A DNA stretch of 64,000 bases, from NCBI GenBank assembly GCA_028641055.1, contig CM054057.1, positions 578,736,610-578,800,609 on the forward strand, given 5' to 3'. The DNA comes from Alopecurus myosuroides (lineage: Eukaryota > Streptophyta > Magnoliopsida > Poales > Poaceae). The notes beneath the pieces are model-generated. The model searched no databases. It was not told the origin of the DNA and saw only the letters and a list, made by a program, of their open reading frames with translations. A program made the translations under genes and the position numbers. Positions 21,961 through 32,513 of the stretch are shown here, one piece after another. Each line of letters starts with the position of its first letter. The first letter of the stretch is position 1.

Positions 21961-22964
21961 ATAGTCCCCAGAATAGATTGGGCATCTTGGGATCAACCAT
22001 GAAGCGCACGCTATTCCCTGCAAAACAATAAACATTCAAATTCATAATATATCGGGTTAAATTGCTTTAACTATAGCCAGGTCTGCTCTTTGGGCGGTCC
22101 ATATAATAACCCGGTTTTAACTCAAGCCAAAGCATCATTTCCCGGGTTAACACTCCGAGAAATACATCATAACCCGGCCTCCACTTCTCTACCGGTTAGT
22201 CCGAGTAAAAATACCTTAAATCCGACTCACTCAACCAACTAAGCTTATCCGGATATCATGCAATAATTATCCTGATTCTTATCCCCAAATTCTCGGGCCG
22301 GATCAATCTTTTCCGAAAATTGCTCAACTTACCGCTCAAACCCTAGGGTTTCCTCTTCGCTTATAAATAGGCCCGGGGGGGCTAACCCTAAAACTTCCAA
22401 ACGTCCATTTCTTGTTCATCTTCTTCCTCCCGTTCGTCTTCTGCGTCCAGAAGCCCAAGACAAAACCTTGACCGCTGGAGCCACGCCAGCGCCACCGAGC
22501 TCGCCGCCGGCCGCTGTTTAGCGCTTCCACGTCCGCGCCGCCTCACCCGCCGGATTTCGCACCGGAGGGCAGGCGCGCCACCGTAACCCTAAGGAGCTGC
22601 TCAAGCTCTCCAGGCCGCACGCTCTCACCGTCACCGGGCCGCCGCCACCGCGCGAGCCAAGCTTCATCTCCGCCTCCCGTAAGCCCAGCAGATCTAGATC
22701 TGAATTTTATCCCTTCCAATCTTGCGTTGCTGTTAAACTTGGATCTCATCTATGTTTCTCCACTATAGTTCATTAGTTATACATATTTTCCCGAATCCTT
22801 AATCTCATATTCGTTTTCAGTCAATCTTACCTAGATCCATTTCCGTATTCCTTGCAAGCATTTAACTCATATCTCCCTTTTCCTGCTACATCACTTAGAT
22901 GCGCTTCCCAAATTTTTGGGTCTATACTTACTTGAACTTTTAATTTCATCTAGATCTATTCTCC
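21961..22964 (+). promoter_or_regulatory. Promoter and 5' leader of the antisense gene in element C
   Basis: Read on the plus strand, TTATAAATAG at 22361-22370 is a good TATA box. It is followed by CT-rich and GC-rich leader sequence and a long T-rich stretch (22735-22960) before the ATG at 22965 (TCCATGG context). Element D carries a related, diverged region at its own 3' end (30-560, opposite orientation). No start site is proven. Confidence 0.5.
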
Positions 22965-25900
22965 ATGGCGCACAAAACTAGCACCAAGTCCAAGGGGAAA
23001 AACCCGGCCTCGAAGCAAAAGCCTGGGCGAAATCGACTGTTACCAAGGCCAAACTAGACGAGCTGGCCGAGTCTGGGGTCCTGCCCGCAGAGTCGGACAT
23101 CCATTGGAGGACGCCGGGTGAGGAGACCCGGCCTTCACCAGGTCTGGATGAGGTAGTTATCTTTCTTGAGCACGTGATCCGGGGTTTCCGCCCCCCGGGT
23201 CACACTTTTTTCCGAGATCTCTTGGACCACTACAAGCTCCGGGTTTTTGATATCGGTCCGAACTCAACGTTAAACATTTGCCACTTCATAGTCCTTTGCG
23301 AAGCCTATCTCTCTATTCCTCCAAACCTCGCTTTATTCTTGGAATTATTTCAATGCAAACCCTGCTGGGAGAGCACGGACGGGCCCCTCCTAGTTTGTGT
23401 GTGGGGGGGTATCCATTCAGAGACGCAAAAATTCTCTGATGCCGACTCTCAGCCTTCACAGTCATGTGAAGCACTGGCAGAAAATCTATTTCTACTGCCG
23501 AGACACCTCCACACCCGGCCAAAAGCCTTTGCCGGGTTTCTCAGTTGAAACTCTAGCCCTTTCCGACAATCTCAATTCCTTTGCATCCGAAGCCGACAGA
23601 CAGTCAATCCAGCCCCTCCTTCACAAACTCGCCGTGTTAGCAGCCCAGGGTCTCATTGGACTAAACTTAATCAAAACCTGGATCAGCTGCCAGATCCATC
23701 CGAACAGCATACGCCCAAAACTAATCTGCGAGTACTCCGGCCACCTTACCGATTCTCTCCGATACTCGGAGGAATCATACCCGACGCTGGATGTGAATAA
23801 GGCCATGAAGAACTTCTTGGCCGAGAAATTTGATGTCATCAAAAGCATCTCAGGACTCGGCCCCTTTACGCGCTCTAACCCGGCTCTTCCAGTAAGAACC
23901 GACTATCACCTTCTATACCCAGGAAACCGATGCATTCTGGAAGATTGTCACCCCTCCCCCTTCTGAAAACTCGAAGGAGGAGGAGCCGATCGACAGCGAT
24001 GAAGGTACTTCCGGGTCTCAGCTCAATAAATACTTTGTTAGCCTATTAGACAAAAATTCTTCCCCTTCCGACAATGCCCCACCATCACCAGCGCTGGATG
24101 ATAAAGACGACTCTCAATCGGAGGAGAGCGAGGCAGAGCCGGAGATTGAGGTTGGCCGGAAGAGGAAACCCAGGAAAGTTGTTTTCAAGGTTCCGTACTC
24201 TTCCATGATCTCAGAGTCGTACTCCAATGCCAATATGTGCAAACTCAACAGGTATCTAACCACTACATCATCTCTGAAGGACACGGTCCCAGCCAAGCGA
24301 CGGGCAACCCGGACTTCTCCGGGTGATGATCCTCTCCATCCCGGGATCCCTATGTCGCCCGCTCGCCGAGCCGGTACCCCTTCCACTTACTCTGCCTATA
24401 TTCCTCGAAAATGTCCATCTCCAAATCATCCATTAGCTGGACAACTCCGGGTCTCACTTTCCGACTCTTTATCAGCGTCCTCCGGGTCTAGCAACGATCT
24501 CCCAGCCGACTTTGTCATAAATACCAGGTAATTCACATGTCTCGTTTGCCAATATCTTTTAGTCTCCGCATTTCACTTTATTATTTGCTAACCTTTTGTT
24601 TTCCTTTCCTCAGAGCCAAGGTTACCCTTAGTGACCAAGAGGAAACCCCTGCTGATAACCCGGCCATGGAAGACCCGGAGAGTGCTACCAAGCCCCCCTC
24701 TGTTGAAGAACAAGATCCGGAAGACACGGCCATTCCTATGGCCGAGTCTCCTCCGCCCACGCACCATTCGGACGACGCTGACATCGAGTTCCTTGGGTCG
24801 CAAAGGGCATCTCCTGCTCCCAACACCTAGGCAACCAGAGTAGACCCGCTGAAGCAGGAGGCAACCCCACCACCGGGTAACCAGAACCCTAGCTCTTCCA
24901 GGCCGGCTCTCAGCGTCCTTGACTTTGAAAACATGTTGAGGGAGTACTACTCCCTGAAAGCAGCTGAGAAGGATATCATTGAGGCTCTGGTAGCTGAACA
25001 TCAGGTATCTTAGCTAACACTATGCTCATACACACCCTAGTCCCCAAGTTCCGGGTGAACTGTCATAAGTTTACTCGGTACTCTTATAATTATATAACCG
25101 TTCTCATGAAGCTTCATGCCATTGCCGACTGGCGTTTCCTTGTCTATTTTCAGGCTTATGTGACCCGGACGGATGAAGTTTTGGCGAAAACCAATGAACT
25201 TTTGAAGGTTGAGACCAAACTTCGTGAGGAGCTGGAGGTCAAGATCAAAGATCTTTCTAAGGAGTGCAAGAAGTACAAGAAGAAACTCCATAGCACTGAA
25301 GGACTCTTGAAGAAACTTTCGACCTTTATTGCCGACACTTACAGCTCCCTCCTTGGTAAGGCACACCTAATTTCCTGACTATAACTCGGATTTCTTATTT
25401 TGTAGGGTCTTTAACCCGGGTTTCACCACCCTGTTTTTATTTTTACTCTACAGGTCCGGGTGAAAAGGCTGAGGATGAAGATGACATTGAGAAGCTGAAG
25501 ACACTCAAGGCTGTTGTCCGGCAATTCTCGGTGGGGACCAAGTGGACCCTCAAGGCTGTGAAGTGGACCGGCACTTATGGTAGCGTGTCCCAGATGCTTG
25601 AAGCGTGCTCCACAATCCATGCCTGGATCGATCTTTGGAAGCACTCGGCATGCCGAGTTGGGGTGATCCGTGGCCTAGCGTTGTCCAAAGCCTACTATCC
25701 AAAACTTGAGCCGGCAACGCTAGTAAACGGGTTTCCTGAATTTAACACTGATAGTTCGAGGTTCTCGGCAAAGGACCTCAAAGCCATCAACACTCAGATT
25801 CATCGCTCGGTCTGCCTGATTGCCGAGAAACTGGACTTAAACAAGCTCACGCCTCCATATGATGTTGAATATAAGCCGGTGCGCTCGGATTTCCCGGCTC

Positions 25901-26115
25901 CCTTTGATATGTTGACCCGGTACAAGGAAGAAGTTGCCAAGAGGGAGGCCGAGGCCAGCTCTGCGCCAACATTGTCGACTCCGGCTGTCCCTCCTCCAGC
26001 TCGCGCTGATGCCACGGTTGACCCGGACATTGAAGTAGGGAAAGCTACAGAGGAAACCCCCGAAGACCCGGCTGCCAAGACCACCGTCGATGACTCGGCT
26101 ATGGATGCCGAGTAA
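22965..26115 (+). pseudogene. Antisense four-exon gene of element C (Transposase_28-like), broken
   Basis: Plus-strand gene, opposite to gag-pol. Exons: 22965-24527, 24614-25004, 25154-25355 and 25454-26115, with clean GT/AG introns (CAG^GTAATT; CAG^GTATCT; CTTG^GTAAGG; acceptors CTCAG, TTCAG, ACAG) and matching phases. The first exon carries GFRPPGHTFFRDLLDHYK and LNICHFIVLCEAYL, which resemble the plant domain named 'putative gypsy type transposon' (Transposase_28). Later exons give an acidic Ser/Pro-rich linker, a Lys/Glu coiled coil (DELLKVETKLREELEVK type, 25170-25330) and a C-terminal domain ending at TAA 26115. Frameshifts near 23025 and 23400 and a TAG at 24828-24830 disable it. Such extra ORFs are known in Tat elements; their role is unknown. 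Confidence 0.7.
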
Positions 26116-27287
26116 ATTTTATCGTTTTCACCCGCAAACACTTATTCGGCCAATGGGCATTTTGTAATATGCCTGCTACAGTTATTTATTTGATAGTGCT
26201 CCTGTGCACTTGTGATACTACTCCGTTGGTTTGTAATACGTTAAACTTTTATTGCTTTGATGGCCCTCCTGGTCAGCCCTTCAGTATCTACTTTTCAACC
26301 TTGTGTCTGCATATCTTTGCTTTTCTACCTTGGTTGCAATAATTGCCGATTTTTGGGTTTTGGGGTAAGGCCGAGTTTCTTTCCAAGTCCCCTAAACCCT
26401 TGCTTCTTGACTCCCCAAGTCCCCAAGACTCGGATTTTAGAATTTGAGTTCCTTAGCTAGGTAACTTGTTGCTTTCTTGAGTCCCCAAGTCCCCAAGACT
26501 CGGGTTTTGGAGTCTAGGGATTTGTGGCTTAAGAAAACTCCATGTCCGGCTAAATCCCCGACTACGAGATTATTCAAAGTTATGCTTAATATACTGTGAG
26601 TTTTCGGCTTTTCGCTTTTTACTCCGCATAACTTGTAGTTTAGATGACCCTTTTGACCCCCTTTGCTGTAAGCCGGCTTTTGCGTGGATACTCAATGTTG
26701 CTTATAACTCTATGAAAATAGGGTCAGGAAAGTCCCCATGGGCATCATGACTGATTGAATTTATAGGCTAGCAATCATGCCACTTTGTTGCGAGTCACAT
26801 CAAGCTTAAGCAAGAAAGGCCAATAAAAGTTTGGCTCTATTGTCCAGGTTATGAGATTGCGACTGTAATTACAAGTAATCAGCCCTCATACATGATGGCT
26901 GGCTGTGCTATTCAAGCAATCAGCCCCCAAGACCTAAGTGTACTATGCAATACTAGGTTTTACAGATAACTTAGAAGGAAACGAAAAAGAGGATATAAAC
27001 CTAACACTATATTTCTCATAACTTGGTAACTATAACTGATTAAATGTAATGTACTTACCTGATATAAATCATAATTAGATATAGAAGAAACATGCAAAAC
27101 AAAAAATACAAGAAAAGTAAGAACCATAATGATTTAACCATCTCTTTATTGATATAGAAAGGTTAGGTCAGCAGGCCGCCTCATTAAAAACCCTCCAGCC
27201 CCCTTAGGTACCCTGGATAGGAAAAGAGTGCATCTGAAACCTGCTGCCTATTACATCGTGCAATATAACTTGGAAATCAAGTCTACT
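26116..27287. other. Non-coding spacer of element C
   Basis: Between the convergent ends of the antisense gene and integrase. It contains repeats of CAAGTCCCCAAGACTCGG (near 26415 and 26486) and AT-rich sequence. It probably holds the 3' ends of both transcripts. No supported ORF. Confidence 0.5.
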
Positions 27288-28260
27288 CTAAGTATAATAG
27301 GGGCGTAGCTGAGCCACGTTCCATGGTCTCTCTCGCTCTTGCATAGATGAAGTGGTATGATTGGTGTCATTGATGGTGTTCGACTCTTCCCTTGCATCTA
27401 TCAAGTAATATGATCCATTGTGCAAATTCCGGCTTATGATGAACGGGCCCTCCCATGGTGGAGATAACTTGTGCTTTCCCTCCTTGGATTGCACTAAGCG
27501 TAGCACTAGGTCTCCTTCCTGGAAAACCCGGGTCTTGACCCGGCGGCTGTGATATCGCCTTAAGTCCTGCTGGTATATGGCAGATCTCTCCATTGCTTTC
27601 TCTCTGTGCTCCTCTAGCATATCCACAACGTCTTGCCGGGTCTTCTCGTTTTCAACTTTTACGTAGGCCGCCACTCGTGGCGAATCATGGATGATATCAC
27701 TCGGAAGAACTGCTTCTGCACCATAAACCATAAAAAATGGGGTCATTTGAGTAGATCTGTTAGGTGTGGTGTTAATTCCCCAAACCACGGAGGGTAACTC
27801 CTCAACCCACGCTCCAGCAGCTTTGAGACACGGGACTCGTAGACGTGGCTTCAATCCTCGAAGTAACTCCTGGTTTGCTCTTTCCACCTGCCCATTGGCT
27901 TGCGGGTGGGCAACGGAGGCTACATCAAGCCGGATACCATTGTTTCCACAAAATTTCTCCATATCTCCTAAGGATATGTTGGTTCCATTGTCAGTGATTA
28001 TACTATGAGGATACCCAAACCGATAGATGATCTTTTTCAAGAACTTGACAGCTGTAGCCGCTTCACAATTTGTAACTGGCATACCTTCGACCCACTTGGT
28101 AAACTTATCAATAGCCACCAAGAGATGGTTTTTTTGCAAGGAGACATGTGAAAGGGACCCACCATATCCATACCCCAAACCGCAAACGGCCAGGTCAAGG
28201 GGATTGTTCGCAACTCCATAGCCGGCACATGGGTTTGGCGAGCGTACCTTTGACATCAAT
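27288..28260 (-). pseudogene. Element C integrase, broken
   Basis: Minus-strand frame with VAIDKFTKWVEGMPV, then IITDNGTNISLGDMEKFC (second catalytic Asp in TDNG) and HPQANGQVERANQELLRGLK (catalytic Glu), followed by the C-terminal part to the stop at 27288. The N-terminal zinc region and the segment with the first Asp (WGMDMVGPF) lie in another frame at 28228-28037, so there is a frameshift near 28140. A TGA stop sits at the zinc-finger Cys pair (28257-28259). Not functional as it stands. Confidence 0.85.
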
Positions 28261-29351
28261 CACACCTTGCCACCAAGCGTTCTGCATCCGCCAAAGCCGT
28301 AAGCCAAAATAAACCGTGTCGATATGCTTTAGCCACAAGGGATATGGTGGAGTCATGGTGCCCACAATCACCCTCGTGGATCTCCCTCAGTATCTGCCGG
28401 CCTTCTTCTGGGGTTACACAGCATAAAAAGACGCCTGTAGCACTTCTCTTGTAGAGCTCACCGTTAATGATGGAGTAACCCTTGGCCCGTCTCGGGATTT
28501 GCCGGGCTAGCACTTCTGGCGATTGTAACTCACCTCGTGATAAGAACGCCAGGAACGGCTCAGTCCACTCTGGGATAGCGCGTACTGCGGCCACAAACTC
28601 TGAATTCGGGTCTTGATGTGCTAACTCTTCTTCAGACTCGGTTTTGACAGAGGGCCGCCATAACTCATCCAGGAAAACATTAGGCGGAACCGTCTCTCGA
28701 CGCGAACCGAGTCTCGCAAGCGTATCCGCTGCCTCATTCTTTCGCCGATCAACGTTCTCCACTTCATACCCGGAGAAAGACCCGGCTACCCTGTCTACCT
28801 CTCTGCGATATGCTACCATTGTTGCATCCTTTATGTCCCAGGTTCCTGAGACCTGCTGTACCACAAGATCCGAGTCTCCATAACACCTTATTCGCCTGAT
28901 ATTCATCTCCTTTGCTACTCGCAGTCCATGTAATAGGGCCTCATACTCGGCCACATTGTTGGAGCAATCGAAGTGGATTTGCAGCACATAACTCAACTTG
29001 TCTCCTTTTGGTGATGTGAGTACCACCCCAGCTCCTGATCCCTCGGATTGCTTGGAACCATCGAAGTGCATCACCCAAGACTCGGAACTTGGTATCATTA
29101 TGGGCATGCTTGTGTGAGTCCAATCATTGATAAAATCGACTAAAGCCTGGGACTTAATCGCAGACCGGGGCTCGTATTTGATGTGATAATCTCCCATCTC
29201 AATAGCCCACTTGTCTATTCTGCCTGTCGCATCTGAATTTCTGATAATATCCGCCACTGGTATGGAGCTGACCACCGTTATGGGGTGTTCACGAAAGTAC
29301 AGCTTCAATTTTCGGCTGGCCATGAAGACCCCAAAAAACTAGCTTTTGCCA
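28256..29351 (-). pseudogene. Element C second RNase H region
   Basis: A 355-residue minus-strand frame. The first ~90 residues finish the ordinary Gypsy RNase H/connection (KLKLYFREHPITVVSS, then IKYEPRSAIKSQALVDFI). Then comes a complete second RNase H of the archaeal type: WVMHFDGSKQSEGSGAGVVL (first Asp), NVAEYEALLHGL (Glu), CYGDSDLVVQQV (Asp) and RKNEAADTLARLG (last Asp). The dual RNase H is diagnostic for the Tat lineage. The frame is separated from the upstream one by a TAG near 29352 and an extra T about 15 bases further on. Confidence 0.85.
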
Positions 29352-32300
29352 CTACGGGTAACGCTGCTTTGCTTCCGATAAAACCTCACTCACGTAGTAA
29401 ACCGGCCTTTGTACCGGGTGATCCTTTCCATCCTCCTTGCGTTCAACCACAACCACTGCGCTGACCGCCCGAGGCCTGGCTGCAACATATAACAGCATGG
29501 GCTCTTTAGGACCTGGTGCAGCTAAAATTGGCGCCTCTGATAACTTATTTTTCAGGGCCTCGAAGGCCTCGTCCGCCTCTTGGTCCCACACGAACTTATC
29601 CGTTTTCTTCAAGAGTCGGTATAAGGGTATCGCTTTTTCTCCGAGCCGAGATATGAACCGGCTCAAGGCTGCCACGCACCCCATGAGCTTTTGGACATGT
29701 TTCAGCTGTTCCGGCTTTTTCAGATTCTGGATAGCTTTGATCTTTTCCGGGTTAGCTTCAATACCTCGTTCACAAACGATGAAACCGAGTAATTTTCCCG
29801 CAGGCACTCTGAACACGCACTTAGTCGGGTTAAGCTTCATCTGGTATCTCCTCGGGTTCTTGAAGGTTTCCTTTAAATCCTCTATGAAAGTTTTAGCTTT
29901 CCTTGTTTTAATCGCCACATCATCAACGTAGGCATGAACATTGCGTCCAGTTTGATCCTCAAAGCATTTCTGAATACACCGCTGATACATTGCGGCGGAT
30001 TTTTTTAGTCCAAAGGTCATGGTCTTATAGCAAAAAGCACCAAAAGGGGTTATGAATGAAGTTTTCTCCCAATCCTCCTTATTGAGCTTTATTTGGTGAT
30101 ACCCGGAATAAGCATCCAGGAAACATAATAAATCACATCCTGCAACTGCATCTATGATCTGATCTATCCTTGGGAGGGAAAATGGATCCTTTGGGCAATG
30201 CTTGTTGAGACTTGTATAATCTATACACATTCTCCACTCATTATTCTTTTTCACCACTAAAACCGGGTTTGCCAGCCAGTCCGGGTGAAAGACTTCCATG
30301 ATAAAGCCGTCTGCTAGGAGCCGAGCTATTTCTGCCCCTATAGCCTTTCTCCTTTCCGCGTTCATTTTTCTCAGGCCCTGCTTCACTGGTCGAGACTTGG
30401 GATCAACGTGCAAGCTGTGTTCGGCGAGCTCAGTCGGGATACCCGGCATGTCACTCGGCGTCCAAGCAAATACGTCTTGATTCTCACGAATAAACTTTAT
30501 GAGTGCCTCTTCCTCCTCGTTACCCAGGTTAGAACCTATAACAAACTTCTTGGAAGAGTCGCCCTCGACGAAGGCCACCATCTTTGTATCTTGGGCTGCT
30601 TTAAACATATCTCTCTCGTCTTCCGAGTTTGGTTTCTTCAAAGATGTTCGATCTTTCGGGTCTACCTGAGACCGGTAATACCTGAGTTCTTCCTTCCTGC
30701 AAGCTTGTTCTGCCATTGCCGCGTCTCCTTCATCACACTCGGCTGCCATGGCCCTGTTCCCATATATAGTGATGGTCTGCTTGGGACCCAGGATTTTCAG
30801 CTGTAGGTAGACGTAACACGGTCTTGCCATGAATTTGGCATAGGCCAGCCTTCCGAACAGCGCGTGATAGGGACTGCGCAATTTTACCACCTCAAACGTG
30901 AGCCACTCTACTCTGTAGTTATCCTTCGATTCTCCAAAGGCAACCTCTAGTGTTATTTTTCCTTCTGGGCAAGCCGAATGCCGAGGCACAATTCCATGAA
31001 AGACTGTGGAGATTTTCTGCAGCTGAGACTCCTTGAGCCCCATGCGCAAAAAGGTCTCCCAGTATAGGATATTGATGCTACTTCCACCGTCCATCAGAAC
31101 CTTTTTTAACTCATACCCATTGACCTGTGGAGCCACCACCAAAGCCAACACACCCGGATGTTCTATCGATTCCGGGTGATCTCTTCTGCTCCATGTTATT
31201 TCTTGATCTGACCATCTCAAATATCTCGGAACCCCTGAAGAAACCGAGTTTACGGCCCTCTTGAGTATCTTCCTTTCTTGGTTGGAAGTTCCGGTGGTGT
31301 GAACGTGGTATTTCCCTAGCTGCTTAGGGTTAGCCTGAAAACCACCCGCACATCCTTGGTTATTACCCGGATTGCCGCCTCCTGCGTTGCCGGCGGGGGG
31401 TGGTCCGTTGCCCAGGTTTCCACCCGGACCCGGTCCTCCTCCCCGGCCTGCACCTCGCAGGGACTTCTGTATCTCCTCGTTTTTCCATCTCTGTAAGTCC
31501 ACGCATTGCTCCAACGAGCGATTAGCCGGCTTTCCATTCCTACTATGACGTGGACAAGGCATCCTGAAGGCTTCTATGTGGTTGGCCGGCCGTGGTGGTC
31601 CTTGATAATTGCCTCCGTTGAAATTTCCTCCATTGAAGTTTCCATCTACCCTGGGCCTTGGGAACCCGGCCTCGGTATTGGCAACTAACTCGGAGTTTGC
31701 CTCGTACGGACGTTTATGCTGATTACTTCCATTACCGCCTCCATTATTACCCGGCGTAGCGCTGTTGCCGGGTTTCCCATTACTGCTCATGTTGGCCTTC
31801 CCTTTCTTTTCCTCTATGTCCTCTTCAGTCATATCAGTGGAAGCGTGTTTGTTGCACGCATCCATCAACTCCCCCATGGTGATTTCTGAAACGTGCCTAC
31901 TGGATTTCATGCGCATCAACTTTTGCACCAAGGGTGTATATCTGCATGTTTTTGACATAGCTTGTATCGCGTCCTTTGGCTGAATATCAGCGGATGGGTG
32001 GAGTATCTCCATCACTCGGCGCACCCAGCTGCGAGCCGACTCTCCTTTCCTTTGGATGCATCGATCCAATTCATCGATTGTATATAGTTTCCTGCATGTT
32101 CCATGAAAATGCTTGACGAATGTCGTCTTCAACGCACTCCATGAATTGATGGACTTCTCAGGCAGATTATTGAACCATAGTTTTGCTGCTCCTTCAGACA
32201 TCATGAGATACATGAATTTGGCTTGGAGTTTTTCTAACGCATTGCGAATAGACATCGCCTCATAACTGCTCAACCAGGTCTCAGGATCCATGGTTGGCTC

Positions 32301-32483
32301 ATAGTTTACAACTTTACCCGGTTCCTTGAACTTATCCGGGTATGGCTCTGCTCTGATGGCGTCCGACAGACATTTAGGCCCTGCCAGGTTTGTCAATACC
32401 GGCCTTGCGCGTGACACGTGAGACTCGGCTGGTGCAACCGGGGGTGCGCCACCTACTGCTCCTTGCACTGCTGACCCAGCCAT
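29352..32483 (-). CDS. Element C gag, protease, reverse transcriptase, first RNase H (1043 aa frame)
   Basis: A long open minus-strand frame. Residues ~50-170 are a retrotransposon gag domain (DPETWLSSYEAMSIRNALEK; WSALKTTFVKHFHGTCRK). A Gly/Asn-rich linker follows. At ~464 VLMDGGSSINILYWETFLRM is an aspartic protease-like motif (DGG in place of DTG). Reverse transcriptase follows, with WRMCIDYTSLNKHCPKDPFS, then LDAYSGYHQIKL and the catalytic AYVDDVAIK (YVDD at residues 851-854). RNase H begins near 970 and the frame stops at TAG after QRYP. An in-frame TAG at 32514-32516 separates it from ORF1. Length and openness suggest a fairly young copy. Confidence 0.85.
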   Translation of the reverse strand: MAGSAVQGAVGGAPPVAPAESHVSRARPVLTNLAGPKCLSDAIRAEPYPDKFKEPGKVVNYEPTMDPETWLSSYEAMSIRNALEKLQAKFMYLMMSEGAAKLWFNNLPEKSINSWSALKTTFVKHFHGTCRKLYTIDELDRCIQRKGESARSWVRRVMEILHPSADIQPKDAIQAMSKTCRYTPLVQKLMRMKSSRHVSEITMGELMDACNKHASTDMTEEDIEEKKGKANMSSNGKPGNSATPGNNGGGNGSNQHKRPYEANSELVANTEAGFPRPRVDGNFNGGNFNGGNYQGPPRPANHIEAFRMPCPRHSRNGKPANRSLEQCVDLQRWKNEEIQKSLRGAGRGGGPGPGGNLGNGPPPAGNAGGGNPGNNQGCAGGFQANPKQLGKYHVHTTGTSNQERKILKRAVNSVSSGVPRYLRWSDQEITWSRRDHPESIEHPGVLALVVAPQVNGYELKKVLMDGGSSINILYWETFLRMGLKESQLQKISTVFHGIVPRHSACPEGKITLEVAFGESKDNYRVEWLTFEVVKLRSPYHALFGRLAYAKFMARPCYVYLQLKILGPKQTITIYGNRAMAAECDEGDAAMAEQACRKEELRYYRSQVDPKDRTSLKKPNSEDERDMFKAAQDTKMVAFVEGDSSKKFVIGSNLGNEEEEALIKFIRENQDVFAWTPSDMPGIPTELAEHSLHVDPKSRPVKQGLRKMNAERRKAIGAEIARLLADGFIMEVFHPDWLANPVLVVKKNNEWRMCIDYTSLNKHCPKDPFSLPRIDQIIDAVAGCDLLCFLDAYSGYHQIKLNKEDWEKTSFITPFGAFCYKTMTFGLKKSAAMYQRCIQKCFEDQTGRNVHAYVDDVAIKTRKAKTFIEDLKETFKNPRRYQMKLNPTKCVFRVPAGKLLGFIVCERGIEANPEKIKAIQNLKKPEQLKHVQKLMGCVAALSRFISRLGEKAIPLYRLLKKTDKFVWDQEADEAFEALKNKLSEAPILAAPGPKEPMLLYVAARPRAVSAVVVVERKEDGKDHPVQRPVYYVSEVLSEAKQRYP

Positions 32484-32513
32484 GCGCCTTGCTCGGGAAC
32501 TGTCGACTATTAC

